Part shown: positions 26,595-35,148 of the stretch, piece by piece
Layout of the letters: every line of letters starts with the position of its first letter
Position numbering within the stretch: position 1 is the first letter of the stretch
Source: CAIZQW01 sp037133395
Lineage (GTDB): Bacteria; Verrucomicrobiota; Kiritimatiellia; RFP12; UBA1067
Direction: 5' to 3'
DNA length: 51,043 nucleotides
Assembly: GCA_037133395.1 (NCBI GenBank)
Contig: JBAXOG010000015.1
Span: 1-51,043, forward strand
Notes under the pieces: model-generated
Databases searched by the model: none
What the model saw: only the letters and a program-made list of their open reading frames with translations
Told to the model about the DNA's origin: nothing
Position numbers and translations under genes: made by a program

Positions 26595-27200
26595 TTATTC
26601 TTTTCGGCGTATCGATTTAATAACGACAGGCTCGACTGGCACGTTCTGATGACGACCCGAACCGCTTGTCTCGACCTTTGCGATTTTGTCAACGACATCC
26701 ATTCCTTCGGTGACCTTGCCAAATACACAATAGCCCCACCCCATATCTGTCTTGGATTTAAAATCGAGATTACTGCTGTTGCGATCTTCGAGGTTGATAA
26801 AGAATTGGCATGTCGCGCTATCAACAATACTCGTCCTTGCCATCGCAAGTGTCCCTCGGGTATTGCTCAGACCATTATCAGCTTCATTTTTGACAGGCGG
26901 TTTTGTCGTCTTTTGCTGCATGTCTTTCGTGAACCCACCGCCCTGAATCATGAAGCCATCGATGACACGATGAAAAACCGTATTGTCATAGAACTTCTCA
27001 TCTGCATACACGAGAATGTTCGACACCGTCAACGGAGCCTTTTCCGTATAGAGTTCCGCCGTTATGGTTCCCAAGCTTGTTTCGATTGTGATGTGCATAG
27101 TTTTTTTCTGTTCCTTAGATTCTTTTGTATCTGCTTCCGCAACACTGGGTGTATGAATCAGGGCAGAGATGAAAATAAACGTAAAAAGGACTGTTTTCAT
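26595..27200 (-). CDS. Periplasmic cyclophilin-type peptidyl-prolyl isomerase
   Basis: A 201-residue protein with an N-terminal signal peptide (MKTVLFTFIFISALIHTPSVA) followed by a Lys/Glu-rich spacer and a bacterial cyclophilin domain (35-198). Active-site blocks are FHRVI (76-80, catalytic R78), IQGGG (85-89), AMARTS (119-124) and QFFIN (132-136). The enzyme isomerises Xaa-Pro bonds and helps fold exported proteins. The closest E. coli counterparts are PpiA (periplasmic) and PpiB (cytosolic); the signal peptide favours the former role. An internal Met (residue 35) could in principle give a cytosolic form. It is 88 bp upstream of the parE start and in the same direction, so co-transcription is possible. 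Confidence 0.9.
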   Translation of the reverse strand: MKTVLFTFIFISALIHTPSVAEADTKESKEQKKTMHITIETSLGTITAELYTEKAPLTVSNILVYADEKFYDNTVFHRVIDGFMIQGGGFTKDMQQKTTKPPVKNEADNGLSNTRGTLAMARTSIVDSATCQFFINLEDRNSSNLDFKSKTDMGWGYCVFGKVTEGMDVVDKIAKVETSGSGRHQNVPVEPVVIKSIRRKE

Positions 27201-27276
27201 TTGAGCCTTATAATGATGGATAAAGTGCCAAAATTATACACATTCAGCATTTGCAAAGCTAGTACGAATTATGATG

Positions 27277-27321
27277 AAAAAAAAACGCGGGTGCCGAATA
27301 CGAATACTCAGCACCCGCGTT
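27277..27321 (-). terminator. Intrinsic terminator on the minus strand
   Basis: An 11-bp perfect G/C-rich stem (27284-27294 with 27311-27321) is followed, in the minus direction, by nine or more T residues (the A tract at 27277-27285). This is the best intrinsic terminator in the window. It sits about 350 bp downstream of the epimerase stop, an unusually long 3' distance. Confidence 0.8.
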
Positions 27322-27674
27322 GGGTCGTTTTATATTTGACAGTACATTATCATATTGGAGGGCAGTTGGACAACACCTTTTTTTAATTAGCGTATGTTTT
27401 TTTTGCATCCAACAATAAAAGTTATTTTATGATATGCGTAAAATGTTTTACCGCAGTGAGATATGCAGTTCTTCGCAACAAGTCTTTTATCGCATTTTCA
27501 TAGATGTTCCCGGCAAAATAGGCGCTCAGATTGTCACGCCTAGCGCTGTTTACCCATACACGCCGTTTTTTTCAGTTGATAGTACGTACATTTTCTTTTC
27601 ATACTAGATGTAAACGACTCATTTCGTTGTGTGATGTACACAGAAAAGCATGGAGTATCTCGAAGGCAATAAGG
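27322..27674 (-). other. A/T-rich non-coding stretch, possible small RNA or long 3' UTR
   Basis: There is no credible reading frame in these 353 bp, which separate the epimerase stop from a strong minus-strand terminator. The stretch is therefore either an unusually long 3' untranslated region or a separate small RNA ending at the terminator. I found no conserved 6S, SRP, tmRNA or RNase P sequence signature and no convincing internal promoter. Confidence 0.4.
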
Positions 27675-28715
27675 CTAGAAAAAATATTTAACGACGCGCA
27701 AGATGCCTTGCTTCCAGGGGACACGATGGGATACACCCGAAGCATTTTTGAAGGCATATAGGTTTGCGACGTACCAGTCGAAGTTACGCACAAGAGCATC
27801 CTTATTTGAAAACTTCGGGGTGTAACCAAGGATGCGTTCGGCCTTTTCGATACTGACAAAGGAATCTTCGCACGCGGTCTCATACACCCACTTATAAAGC
27901 GGAGAGAGATGCAAGAGCTCAAGGAATCGTAGCGTCCAGATCATCGGCGTTGCCGGGAACCCATGAATTTTTTTACCGTATCCCGCCTTGTCGAGCACGG
28001 TCTGATAATCCTCACGCATGGTTGTAAAATGTTTTGCTCCAATATTGAAGGTGTCGTTGACAATGGCTTTGTCCTGGGTCAGGGTGAGCCAGATGGCGCT
28101 GCATAGATCTTCAACATCTAGAAGTTGATAACGATTCTTCCCACTGCCTATCATGGGAAACCCATGACCTGTATGCGCCCAATCATAGAAGAGCGCGAAT
28201 ACACCGAGCCGCTCAGGACCAATGAAAGACTTCGGACGGATGATCGGCACGCACATCCCCTTATTGCGAAATTCAAAGCAGACCTCTTCGGCCATAATTT
28301 TCGCATTGCCATAAGGGCCTACGCCGACCATCTTATCGGTTTCAACGAGGGGATGATGGTCGGGGATACCGTAGACCGCCGTAGATGAGATCATCACCAT
28401 GCGTTCGACTCCAAATTCCTGAGCGGCGTTAAGGACATTGCGCGTTCCATCGACATCCGTGGTCATGATATCTTGTTCAGAGTAGAGGGGTAGGGCTGCT
28501 GCAGTATGAATGACCCAGTTTGCTCCTTTCATGGCCGCACGGAGCGCGGGAACGTCACGGATGTCGCCCACAATGGTCTTCACTTCGTTCTTCTCTGGAT
28601 AATCGAAGGGAACAAGATCAATGGAGGTAATATCGGTTATACCCTTGTTTCTCAAAAACCGAATGAGGTTAATACCTAAGAAACCACTTCCACCCGTCAC
28701 AAATACTTTTTGCAT
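27675..28715 (-). CDS. NAD-dependent epimerase/dehydratase (extended SDR)
   Basis: The protein has 346 residues with an N-terminal Rossmann fold: the nucleotide-binding TGGSGFLG (7-14) and GDIRD (50-54), and the extended-SDR catalytic Y135-x-x-x-K139 with upstream SST (110-112). It resembles 3-beta-hydroxysteroid dehydrogenase/isomerase-like or nucleotide-sugar epimerase proteins; the substrate cannot be told from sequence. The ATG at 28715 has AAAGGAG directly upstream. Its promoter (-10 TATATT, -35 TTGCCT, 17-bp spacer, minus strand at 28767-28739) overlaps the divergent promoter of tsaC, so expression of the two may be mutually affected. Transcription probably runs to the terminator at 27277-27321. 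Confidence 0.82.
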   Translation of the reverse strand: MQKVFVTGGSGFLGINLIRFLRNKGITDITSIDLVPFDYPEKNEVKTIVGDIRDVPALRAAMKGANWVIHTAAALPLYSEQDIMTTDVDGTRNVLNAAQEFGVERMVMISSTAVYGIPDHHPLVETDKMVGVGPYGNAKIMAEEVCFEFRNKGMCVPIIRPKSFIGPERLGVFALFYDWAHTGHGFPMIGSGKNRYQLLDVEDLCSAIWLTLTQDKAIVNDTFNIGAKHFTTMREDYQTVLDKAGYGKKIHGFPATPMIWTLRFLELLHLSPLYKWVYETACEDSFVSIEKAERILGYTPKFSNKDALVRNFDWYVANLYAFKNASGVSHRVPWKQGILRVVKYFF

Positions 28716-28738
28716 CTCAAAACTCCTTTGATTTAGAT

Positions 28739-28779
28739 AATATAGCGATCTTGCGGTTAAAAGGCAAGTAAGCTATAAT
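28739..28779. promoter_or_regulatory. Overlapping divergent promoters (tsaC operon and epimerase)
   Basis: Plus strand: TTGCGG (28751-28756), 17-bp spacer, TATAAT (28774-28779). Minus strand: TTGCCT (complement of 28762-28767), 17-bp spacer, TATATT (complement of 28739-28744). The two promoters interlock over 41 bp, so polymerase cannot occupy both at once. Confidence 0.7.
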
Positions 28780-28810
28780 TATTGGGCAAAATTACACACC
28801 CGAAGGAAAC

Positions 28811-29401
28811 ATGATTAGTTCACTCTCAGAAACAAGCATTTCAAACGCAGCAAGTATATTGATTGCCGGTGGCGTGGTTGTTCTACCAACTGACACTGTT
28901 TACGGCATTGCGGCTCATCCGGGGCAGAAAGATGCGGTTGCGCGAATCTGTACCATCAAAGGCAGACCCACGGGCAAGCCGATTGCTTTGCTTGCGTCCA
29001 AGCGTGAAGCTGTCGAATGTTTTGGCGCGCATTTTTCTGCTGTTGCTCAGCGGCTTGCTTCTGCCTATTGGCCAGGTGCTTTGACCTTGGTGTTGCCCTG
29101 CGGTGAAGGGTTTGAGGGCTTTCGTGTGCCTGCGCATGAGAGCACCTGTGCGCTCATCGCTGCCTGTGGTGGCGTTCTGCGCGTGACAAGTGCAAACCTA
29201 AGCGGTGAGATGCCAGCCACGTGCGCGGTTGCAGCGCTGAAGGATGTAGGATTGGAAGCTGATTTGGTGCTGGATGGGGGCGTATCACCTGGGGGTGTGG
29301 CCAGTACCGTTGTCAAGGTTACAGCAGATGGTGTACTCACTGTTATTCGAGAGGGTGCTATCCCAGCTAAAGATATTCTGAAGTTTAAGGAGAACGAGTA
29401 A
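28811..29401 (+). CDS. tsaC: Threonylcarbamoyl-AMP synthase (TsaC/Sua5/YrdC family)
   Basis: This 196-residue enzyme makes threonylcarbamoyl-AMP from threonine, bicarbonate and ATP for the universal t6A37 modification of ANN-decoding tRNAs. Family marks are PTDTVYG (26-32), the KxR motif K50-G-R52 with RPTGKPIALL, and SANLSG toward the C-terminus. The length is that of the short YrdC/TsaC form without the Sua5 C-terminal domain. The start is supported by AAGGAA upstream and by the promoter at 28751-28779. Its stop is immediately followed by the ATG of the DUF1638 gene, so they are one operon with the downstream cell-wall genes. Confidence 0.92.
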   Translation: MISSLSETSISNAASILIAGGVVVLPTDTVYGIAAHPGQKDAVARICTIKGRPTGKPIALLASKREAVECFGAHFSAVAQRLASAYWPGALTLVLPCGEGFEGFRVPAHESTCALIAACGGVLRVTSANLSGEMPATCAVAALKDVGLEADLVLDGGVSPGGVASTVVKVTADGVLTVIREGAIPAKDILKFKENE

Positions 29402-30172
29402 ATGCAGGATGCAAATAAAAAACGGCTAAATTTGAAATTAATCGCCTGCAATGTTTTCCAACGCGAGGCGTGCTGGTGCCTTTCAAAAACGCCGCATCTG
29501 GTTGATCCCGTATTTGTTGAGCTTGGACTTCATATTAATCCAGCTTACTTACGGGAACGCCTTCAATCCCTCATTGATGCTGAAGACGCTCACGATATTC
29601 GTCATGATGCGATTCTCTTGCTGTATGGATTATGCGGGAATGCTGCAGTCGGACTCCAGGCGCGACGGACACCCCTCGTTATTCCCAGGGCTCATGACTG
29701 CGCAACCGTATTGCTGGGGAGTGGGGAGCGCTATCAAGTTGTTTTCGGCGATAATCCAAGTCGCCCTTTCTCTTCAATTGGTTACCTGGAGCGCGGCAGT
29801 GAAACCTATCGCACTGAAGGAGGTTATACCGGTGTGGTCGGAGATACTTATGAGTCTTATGTGGAGCGGTATGGAGAGGACAATGCGAAATACCTTTGGC
29901 AGACGCTTCATCCAATAAGGGAAGATGAACCAGCACTGTTTATTGATGTCCCCGAAACCTCTCATCCCGATGCCTTGATTCGTGCCCGTGAACGACTGGA
30001 GTCGGATGGTGCAGGACGTGTCTGGAAGGTGGAAGCTGGAAATATACGCATGATTCAGCAACTCATCAATGGCGTGTGGCCTGAAGAGGAGTATCTGGTC
30101 GTTCCTCCCTTCAACATTACGCAAGGTGTTTATGATTTAAAGACTGTCATCGCTGCTTCGGCAGTACCATGA
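29402..30172 (+). CDS. DUF1638 domain protein
   Basis: The protein has 256 residues. The N-terminal LIACNVFQREACW, the central DPVFVELGLHINP, and LLYGLCGNAAVGL with PLVIPRAHDC and LLLGS are the hallmarks of DUF1638. This family is known mainly from methanogens and anaerobes, often near corrinoid methyltransferases. Conserved Cys and His residues (CGN, HDC) suggest a metal or cofactor site. It has no signal peptide or membrane segment. It directly abuts tsaC (zero spacing) and lies 23 bp before the PBP gene. It may be functionally connected to the URO-D island about 7 kb away rather than to its operon neighbours. No activity is established for the family. Confidence 0.75.
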   Translation: MQDANKKRLNLKLIACNVFQREACWCLSKTPHLVDPVFVELGLHINPAYLRERLQSLIDAEDAHDIRHDAILLLYGLCGNAAVGLQARRTPLVIPRAHDCATVLLGSGERYQVVFGDNPSRPFSSIGYLERGSETYRTEGGYTGVVGDTYESYVERYGEDNAKYLWQTLHPIREDEPALFIDVPETSHPDALIRARERLESDGAGRVWKVEAGNIRMIQQLINGVWPEEEYLVVPPFNITQGVYDLKTVIAASAVP

Positions 30173-30194
30173 CTGACGCATCGTATTGTACAAC

Positions 30195-31799
30195 ATGTAT
30201 GAACTTCTAACCAAATTTCTGAATGCATTGCCTGAGGAGGATGTCATTCGTGTTCTGAAACTCACCTTTCTGGTCTTTTTCGGAATCGTAGCGCTTGTTA
30301 TTCTCTTCGCTCCGTCGCCATCCCCGGGAAAGATGACCTACCGCTTGCTCCGCACAGGGATTGTTATCCTTTTCGTGGCCGTATTAGTCTACCAAATGAC
30401 ATGGCAGATTGGGGGTTTCTACAAACGGGACTTTGTCCGTTTCATGCGCCGTTATGACAAGCGACCCAATGCTGCGACTCGTCAGATTATGCGCGGACCG
30501 ATTCTTGATTGCCGTGGACTTGTTGTGGCTGCGCCACGTCAAGGGGATATATGGGGCAGGCGTTATCCCTTTGGAAATGCTATGGCTCACCCGGTGGGTT
30601 ATTATCATCCGCGTTGCGGGATCACAGGTATCGAATTGTTATATGATTCAGTTTTGAATGGGTATCCGCAGGAAGAAGATACGCTTAAAAAAGCAAAAGA
30701 TCTTTTTAAAAAGCGCGCAGAGGAAGGACAGTCTGTGACGCTGACGATTGATGCGCGATTGCAAGAAACAGCATTTGATTTGCTGAACGGACGTCGGGGT
30801 GCAGTTATCGTGATGCGTCCGGTCTCGGGGTCTATTCTTGCCATGGCCAGTTCACCCGGATTTAATCCACATGATCCAGGGCCTGCTTCCATCGAAGAGA
30901 ATATGCCCGCATTAAATCGCGCAACACAGGGCCGCTATCCGCCAGGTTCCATTTTTAAAATTCTGATCGCCACAACCGCGCTCATGGAAAAGCGTTCGCC
31001 TATCTTTGCATGTCCCGGTATGGGGTATATTGCAGCAGCAAACACCCCGCCTATTCGGGATAGCGAATACTTTTCCTTTGAGCGACGGGGCGCAGTATGG
31101 CCAGGGTGGGGAAATCTGAATATGCGTGATGCCTTGATCCATTCTTCTAATGTGTATTTCTCACAATTGGGTGTCGCCTGTGGGCCAGAAGCGTTTAATT
31201 CCATGATGCAGCGTATGCATATCAATGAACCTTTGATTTACATGAAATCTTTTGATGACACGCTTAAGACGTCGCCAGGTCATGCACCGGTCGTGAGGAG
31301 TCATTCCAATCTTGCGATGCTGTCAATCGGCCAGGGAGAGATTTTAATGACGCCCTTGCACGTGGCCTGTATGACAGCGGCCATTGCGAATGATGGTGAC
31401 TTGATGGTTCCGCGACTGGACATGGCTGAATCCGTAAAGAAGCTTGATACGTTATGCTCTTCACTTGTGGCAACCCAGGTCCGTGCCATGCTTCGCCAGG
31501 TGGTCATCAGCGGTACGGGGAAGGGATGCAATCTTCCCGGACTCGATGTGTGTGGAAAAACAGGAACAGCACAAGTTCCAGGTGCAGAGGATCATGCTTG
31601 GTTTACCTGTTTTGCGCCGCAAAAGAATCCTGCGATCGTGGTGACCGTGCTCATCGAGAATGGCGGCTTCGGTGCTGCGTGCGCATTGCCTGTCGCAAAA
31701 AATATCTTGTTGGCTGCAGACCGACTCGGATATGTTAAAAAACAGGAAGTGATAAAGGTGTTATCTCCAACGCCTCCTAGTCTCTGGAGGTCAAAATGA
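30195..31799 (+). CDS. Class B penicillin-binding protein (transpeptidase)
   Basis: This 534-residue peptidoglycan transpeptidase has the three penicillin-binding motifs in order: S252-I-F-K255 (PPGSIFK), S317-S-N319 and K455-T-G-T458. The partner RodA/FtsW gene overlaps its end (ATGA at 31796), so this is the PBP of a SEDS-PBP synthase, in elongation (PBP2-like) or division. Unusually, two hydrophobic segments precede the catalytic domain (about 23-40 and 53-70), whereas a single anchor is standard. The pedestal/dimerisation region is short. The ATG at 30195 is preferred over a TTG at 30186. It acts at the outer face of the inner membrane and should be inhibited by beta-lactams. Confidence 0.88.
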   Translation: MYELLTKFLNALPEEDVIRVLKLTFLVFFGIVALVILFAPSPSPGKMTYRLLRTGIVILFVAVLVYQMTWQIGGFYKRDFVRFMRRYDKRPNAATRQIMRGPILDCRGLVVAAPRQGDIWGRRYPFGNAMAHPVGYYHPRCGITGIELLYDSVLNGYPQEEDTLKKAKDLFKKRAEEGQSVTLTIDARLQETAFDLLNGRRGAVIVMRPVSGSILAMASSPGFNPHDPGPASIEENMPALNRATQGRYPPGSIFKILIATTALMEKRSPIFACPGMGYIAAANTPPIRDSEYFSFERRGAVWPGWGNLNMRDALIHSSNVYFSQLGVACGPEAFNSMMQRMHINEPLIYMKSFDDTLKTSPGHAPVVRSHSNLAMLSIGQGEILMTPLHVACMTAAIANDGDLMVPRLDMAESVKKLDTLCSSLVATQVRAMLRQVVISGTGKGCNLPGLDVCGKTGTAQVPGAEDHAWFTCFAPQKNPAIVVTVLIENGGFGAACALPVAKNILLAADRLGYVKKQEVIKVLSPTPPSLWRSK

Positions 31800-33082
31800 A
31801 AAAGGGAACAGCAGTCATTGGTTCGGTCGCATCAGCGACGGGTGTATTTTTAATTTCTTTAATGGCACTGAGCTGCGCCATCATTTCGTTGTTGGGCATT
31901 GAATCGGTCCTACGTCCTTCGATTATCGACTGGCAATCTTTGCTCCCGTTCGCTATTTATACAATTGGAATTCCTGTCGTGCTCATCTGGCTAGCTTTGA
32001 TGCATTGGCGGGGAGATTCAGGTATTCTGGGTGCGGCCATTATGTTGAGTGCCATGGGTTTATTAATCCAATTCAGGATGGGGAGTTTCAACCTGCTTGA
32101 CTGGAAAAAAGACGTTTTTGCTGCGTTGCCTTTTGTGATTGGTTTGATTGTCTTTGTTCTTGGCGTGACCTTGACTGCCAAGGGAAGAGGGGGATGGCTA
32201 CAATCCTTAGGGTGGGTGGCCTACATTGCGGCCGTTGGGGTTCTGGTGGGCATGATGGTACTCGGACGCAGTTATCGAGGGGGTATGTATCTTTCGGGAA
32301 ACATCAATCCAACTGAAATTGTTAAACCCTTGCTGGTTTTTTTTCTAGCGACCCATTTAAGTCAGCGACAAAAAGCATTTTCTGAAACCGTGAGTGGCAT
32401 CCCCATTCCTTCGCTCTCATCCCTGCTGGGGCTTGTCCTGCTGTGGGGCGTTCCAATGGCGTTGACGATTCTCTTACGCGATCTCGGATTGGTTGTCCTG
32501 CTCAATACCATCTTGATTGTCATGCTTTTTGCTGTTGCTAAACGGACAGGCTATTTAGCCATTGGCCTTGCAGGGGTTGCCGCAGCAATTTTTGTGATGC
32601 AGTTTATATCATCCCATGCGCAAGCACGATTTGATGTGTGGTTGAACCCTTTTTTGGAGCCAACAGGAAAAGGCTGGCAAATTTTGCAGGGCTTAACAGC
32701 GATGTATTCGGGTGGATGGTGGGGTGCTGGCTTAGGTATCGGATCACCGGAGACAGTACCTATTGTGACCTCGGACTTTATCTATGCGGCGGTAGCTGAA
32801 GAGATCGGCTTTGTCGGCTGTGCACTCTTGCTGCTGATCTATGCCACATTTTTCTCGCGTGGTTTTCGTGCCGCCGGCGCTACAAAAACACCCTTTGAAC
32901 GTCTCCTCTGTGTAGGGTTGACCGCCTCTCTCGCGATGCAAACGCTTTTGAATTTAGCTGGCGTGACTAAAGCGTTGCCTATGACAGGAATCACCTTGCC
33001 CTTTATCAGTCATGGGGGGAGTAGCTTGATTACGTGCTTCTTCATTTCCGGACTCATCTGTGGGCTTTCAGACAACGATTAA
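31796..33082 (+). CDS. rodA: RodA/FtsW-type SEDS peptidoglycan glycosyltransferase
   Basis: A 428-residue polytopic membrane protein with about ten transmembrane helices. SEDS-family marks are GNINPTEIVKPLLVFFLA (about 168-185), the ILLRDLGLVVLL segment, and the periplasmic loop PETVPIVTSDFIYAAVAEEIG (about 318-339), followed by LPFISHGGSSL near the C-terminus. SEDS proteins polymerise glycan strands from lipid II together with a cognate class B PBP. The start overlaps the PBP stop by 4 bp (ATGA), which makes that pairing explicit. It could be RodA or FtsW; the PBP2-like context slightly favours RodA. The ruvA start lies 11 bp downstream of the stop. Confidence 0.88.
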   Translation: MKKGTAVIGSVASATGVFLISLMALSCAIISLLGIESVLRPSIIDWQSLLPFAIYTIGIPVVLIWLALMHWRGDSGILGAAIMLSAMGLLIQFRMGSFNLLDWKKDVFAALPFVIGLIVFVLGVTLTAKGRGGWLQSLGWVAYIAAVGVLVGMMVLGRSYRGGMYLSGNINPTEIVKPLLVFFLATHLSQRQKAFSETVSGIPIPSLSSLLGLVLLWGVPMALTILLRDLGLVVLLNTILIVMLFAVAKRTGYLAIGLAGVAAAIFVMQFISSHAQARFDVWLNPFLEPTGKGWQILQGLTAMYSGGWWGAGLGIGSPETVPIVTSDFIYAAVAEEIGFVGCALLLLIYATFFSRGFRAAGATKTPFERLLCVGLTASLAMQTLLNLAGVTKALPMTGITLPFISHGGSSLITCFFISGLICGLSDND

Positions 33083-33093
33083 AAGGATTATCT

Positions 33094-33690
33094 ATGATTG
33101 CTTTTTTAAATGGAACATTGGTTGAGAAAAGTCCAAGCGTGGCGTTGTTGGATGTCCATGGTGTTGGCTACGAGGTTTTTATTTCTCTGAGTACCTACGA
33201 CCGGTTGCCGGCAACCGGTTCTTCTTGCAAATTGTTGACCTATCATCATATCCGCGAGGATATTAATATTCTCTTTGGCTTCATGCAGGTAGAAGAGAAA
33301 CAGATGTTTGAACGGCTCATTAATGTTAATGGTATTGGCCCGAAGACTGCATTAAGTGTATTAAGCGGACTGACGATCTCCGAACTAATTGCGGCGATTG
33401 CAGAAGGCAATATCAAGCGTATAAGCTCAATCCATGGTATTGGCAAGAAAACTGCGGAACGTCTCATCGTTGAGTTACGAGACAAAGTCAATCCGCTGGA
33501 AGCACTTGCCGCTGCAACTGCAGGTGGGGGAGATGCAAAGTCCGCCATGTTGCGCGATACCATACTTGCGCTTACGCAACTCGGATTTCAGCAGGATACG
33601 GCGTATAAGATGGCGCAAGCCGCATTTACTGCCAACCCTGATATCAAAGATGCCGAAACGCTTCTCCGAAAGTCGCTGAGCAGCAAGTAA
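33094..33690 (+). CDS. ruvA: Holliday junction branch migration protein RuvA
   Basis: A 198-residue DNA-binding subunit that holds the Holliday junction and loads the RuvB motor. It has the OB-fold N-terminus (MIAFLNGTLVEKSP), the helix-hairpin-helix pair (VNGIGPKTALSVL and IHGIGKKTAERLI, about 70-125), and a C-terminal RuvB-binding three-helix domain after a flexible Ala/Gly linker. The length is normal. The start at 33094 is preceded by AAAAGGA (33081-33087); a longer frame from 33034 would overlap rodA. Neither ruvB nor ruvC is adjacent. It belongs to the tail of the tsaC-PBP-rodA operon. Confidence 0.94.
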   Translation: MIAFLNGTLVEKSPSVALLDVHGVGYEVFISLSTYDRLPATGSSCKLLTYHHIREDINILFGFMQVEEKQMFERLINVNGIGPKTALSVLSGLTISELIAAIAEGNIKRISSIHGIGKKTAERLIVELRDKVNPLEALAAATAGGGDAKSAMLRDTILALTQLGFQQDTAYKMAQAAFTANPDIKDAETLLRKSLSSK

Positions 33691-33711
33691 GTGATAATCC
33701 TGAAGTTTCAT

Positions 33712-33740
33712 TTGCGGCAAAGGGCGGAATAAGGTAATAT
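33712..33740 (+). promoter_or_regulatory. Promoter of purB
   Basis: TTGCGG (33712-33717), a 17-bp spacer and TAATAT (33735-33740) lie 21 bp before the purB ATG, with AAGGAG at 33750-33755. The -35 hexamer is the same as that of the tsaC promoter. Confidence 0.55.
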
Positions 33741-33760
33741 TTCATTTTCAAGGAGTTATT

Positions 33761-35122
33761 ATGGATACGCTTACAGCACTTTCACCGCTTGATGGACGGT
33801 ACGCATCAAAATTAACGGAGCTCGCGCCGATCTTCTCGGAGTTCGGTCTGATTCAACGGCGTGTAGCTGTTGAGATCGCTTGGCTAGAGGCTCTTTGTGA
33901 TGCAAAAGATATTCCTGAAGCTAAGGACTTAACTGTTGACGAGCGAAGCGCTTTACGCGCCATTGTTGCCGATTTCTCAGTTGATGATGCACGTCGTGTA
34001 AAAACCATTGAGTCCACCACGAACCATGACGTAAAGGCAGTTGAATATTTCATCAAGGAGAGGCTGGCGGGTACACCTCTTGAAAGCCGGAGTGAGTTTG
34101 TTCACTTTGCCTGTACTTCTGAAGACATCAACAATATGGCGCATGCCCTGATGTTACGTGACGGACTTGCTGTCTTGCGCGTGGCCCAGAAAAAGTTGAC
34201 GGATACGTTGTCTGTCTTTGCTGTTGAAACACGTGATGCCTCCATGCTCGCACGTACACATGGCCAGCCAGCATCTCCTACAACACTTGGAAAAGAGCTC
34301 GCTGTATTCGTTCATCGTTTGAATCGGCAAGCAACGCAACTTGATGCCATTGTGATGCCTGCAAAGATGAATGGTGCGGTTGGCTGTTATAATGCGCATC
34401 TTTCTGCCTATCCGAATGTGGACTGGGAAGCGTTTTCAAAGCAGGTCATTGAAGGACACTTCGGCCTTAAACAGAATGTATTGACCACTCAAATTGAAGC
34501 GCACGATGGCATCGCGGAGTTGTTTGATGCGCTCGTACGCTGGAATACCATTCTCATCGACCTTGATCGTGATATCTGGTCCTACATTTCTTTAGGTTAT
34601 ATCGGACAGAAAACCGTCAAGGGTGAAGTCGGTTCTTCAACCATGCCGCATAAGGTTAACCCGATTGATTTCGAAAACAGTGAAGGCAATCTGGGGTTAG
34701 CCAATGCAGTGCTCGAACACATGGCACGCAAACTGCCGATCTCCCGTCTGCAGCGTGACCTCACGGATTCAACCGTGCTACGCAACATGGGTGTGGGCTT
34801 CGGTTATTCATTAGCGGCCTATCAAGCCACCCTTAAAGGGCTTGGCAAGATCAAGCTTAACGCTATACGGTTAGAGGAGGATTTGAAAGACGCTTGGGAA
34901 GTATTAGCTGAACCCGTACAGACCGTGATGCGCAAACTGAGCAAGCCCAACCCGTACGAACAACTCAAAGAGTTGACACGTGGCAAAAAGATCACTGCCG
35001 AGTCAATGCGGCAATTCATCGAAAGCCTTGACATTCCAACCGACGACAAAGCACGTTTACTGGAAATGACCCCGGCAAGTTATAGCGGAATGGCGAGTAA
35101 GCTTGTAAGCCATATACAGTAA
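33761..35122 (+). CDS. purB: Adenylosuccinate lyase
   Basis: The protein has 453 residues. It catalyses two beta-eliminations of fumarate in purine synthesis: SAICAR to AICAR, and adenylosuccinate to AMP. The N-terminus LTALSPLDGRY and the fumarase/aspartase-superfamily signature GSSTMPHKVNP (about residues 290-300, carrying the catalytic serine) are present. So are FVHFACTSEDINN (about 109-121) and ARTHGQPASPTTLGKE, as in the E. coli-like PurB subgroup. It has its own promoter at 33712-33740 and an AAGGAG site. The acetyltransferase gene follows after 26 bp and mutY after that, so the three may be co-transcribed. Confidence 0.95.
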   Translation: MDTLTALSPLDGRYASKLTELAPIFSEFGLIQRRVAVEIAWLEALCDAKDIPEAKDLTVDERSALRAIVADFSVDDARRVKTIESTTNHDVKAVEYFIKERLAGTPLESRSEFVHFACTSEDINNMAHALMLRDGLAVLRVAQKKLTDTLSVFAVETRDASMLARTHGQPASPTTLGKELAVFVHRLNRQATQLDAIVMPAKMNGAVGCYNAHLSAYPNVDWEAFSKQVIEGHFGLKQNVLTTQIEAHDGIAELFDALVRWNTILIDLDRDIWSYISLGYIGQKTVKGEVGSSTMPHKVNPIDFENSEGNLGLANAVLEHMARKLPISRLQRDLTDSTVLRNMGVGFGYSLAAYQATLKGLGKIKLNAIRLEEDLKDAWEVLAEPVQTVMRKLSKPNPYEQLKELTRGKKITAESMRQFIESLDIPTDDKARLLEMTPASYSGMASKLVSHIQ

Positions 35123-35148
35123 ATGATTTTTTTATATAGGAAATACAC

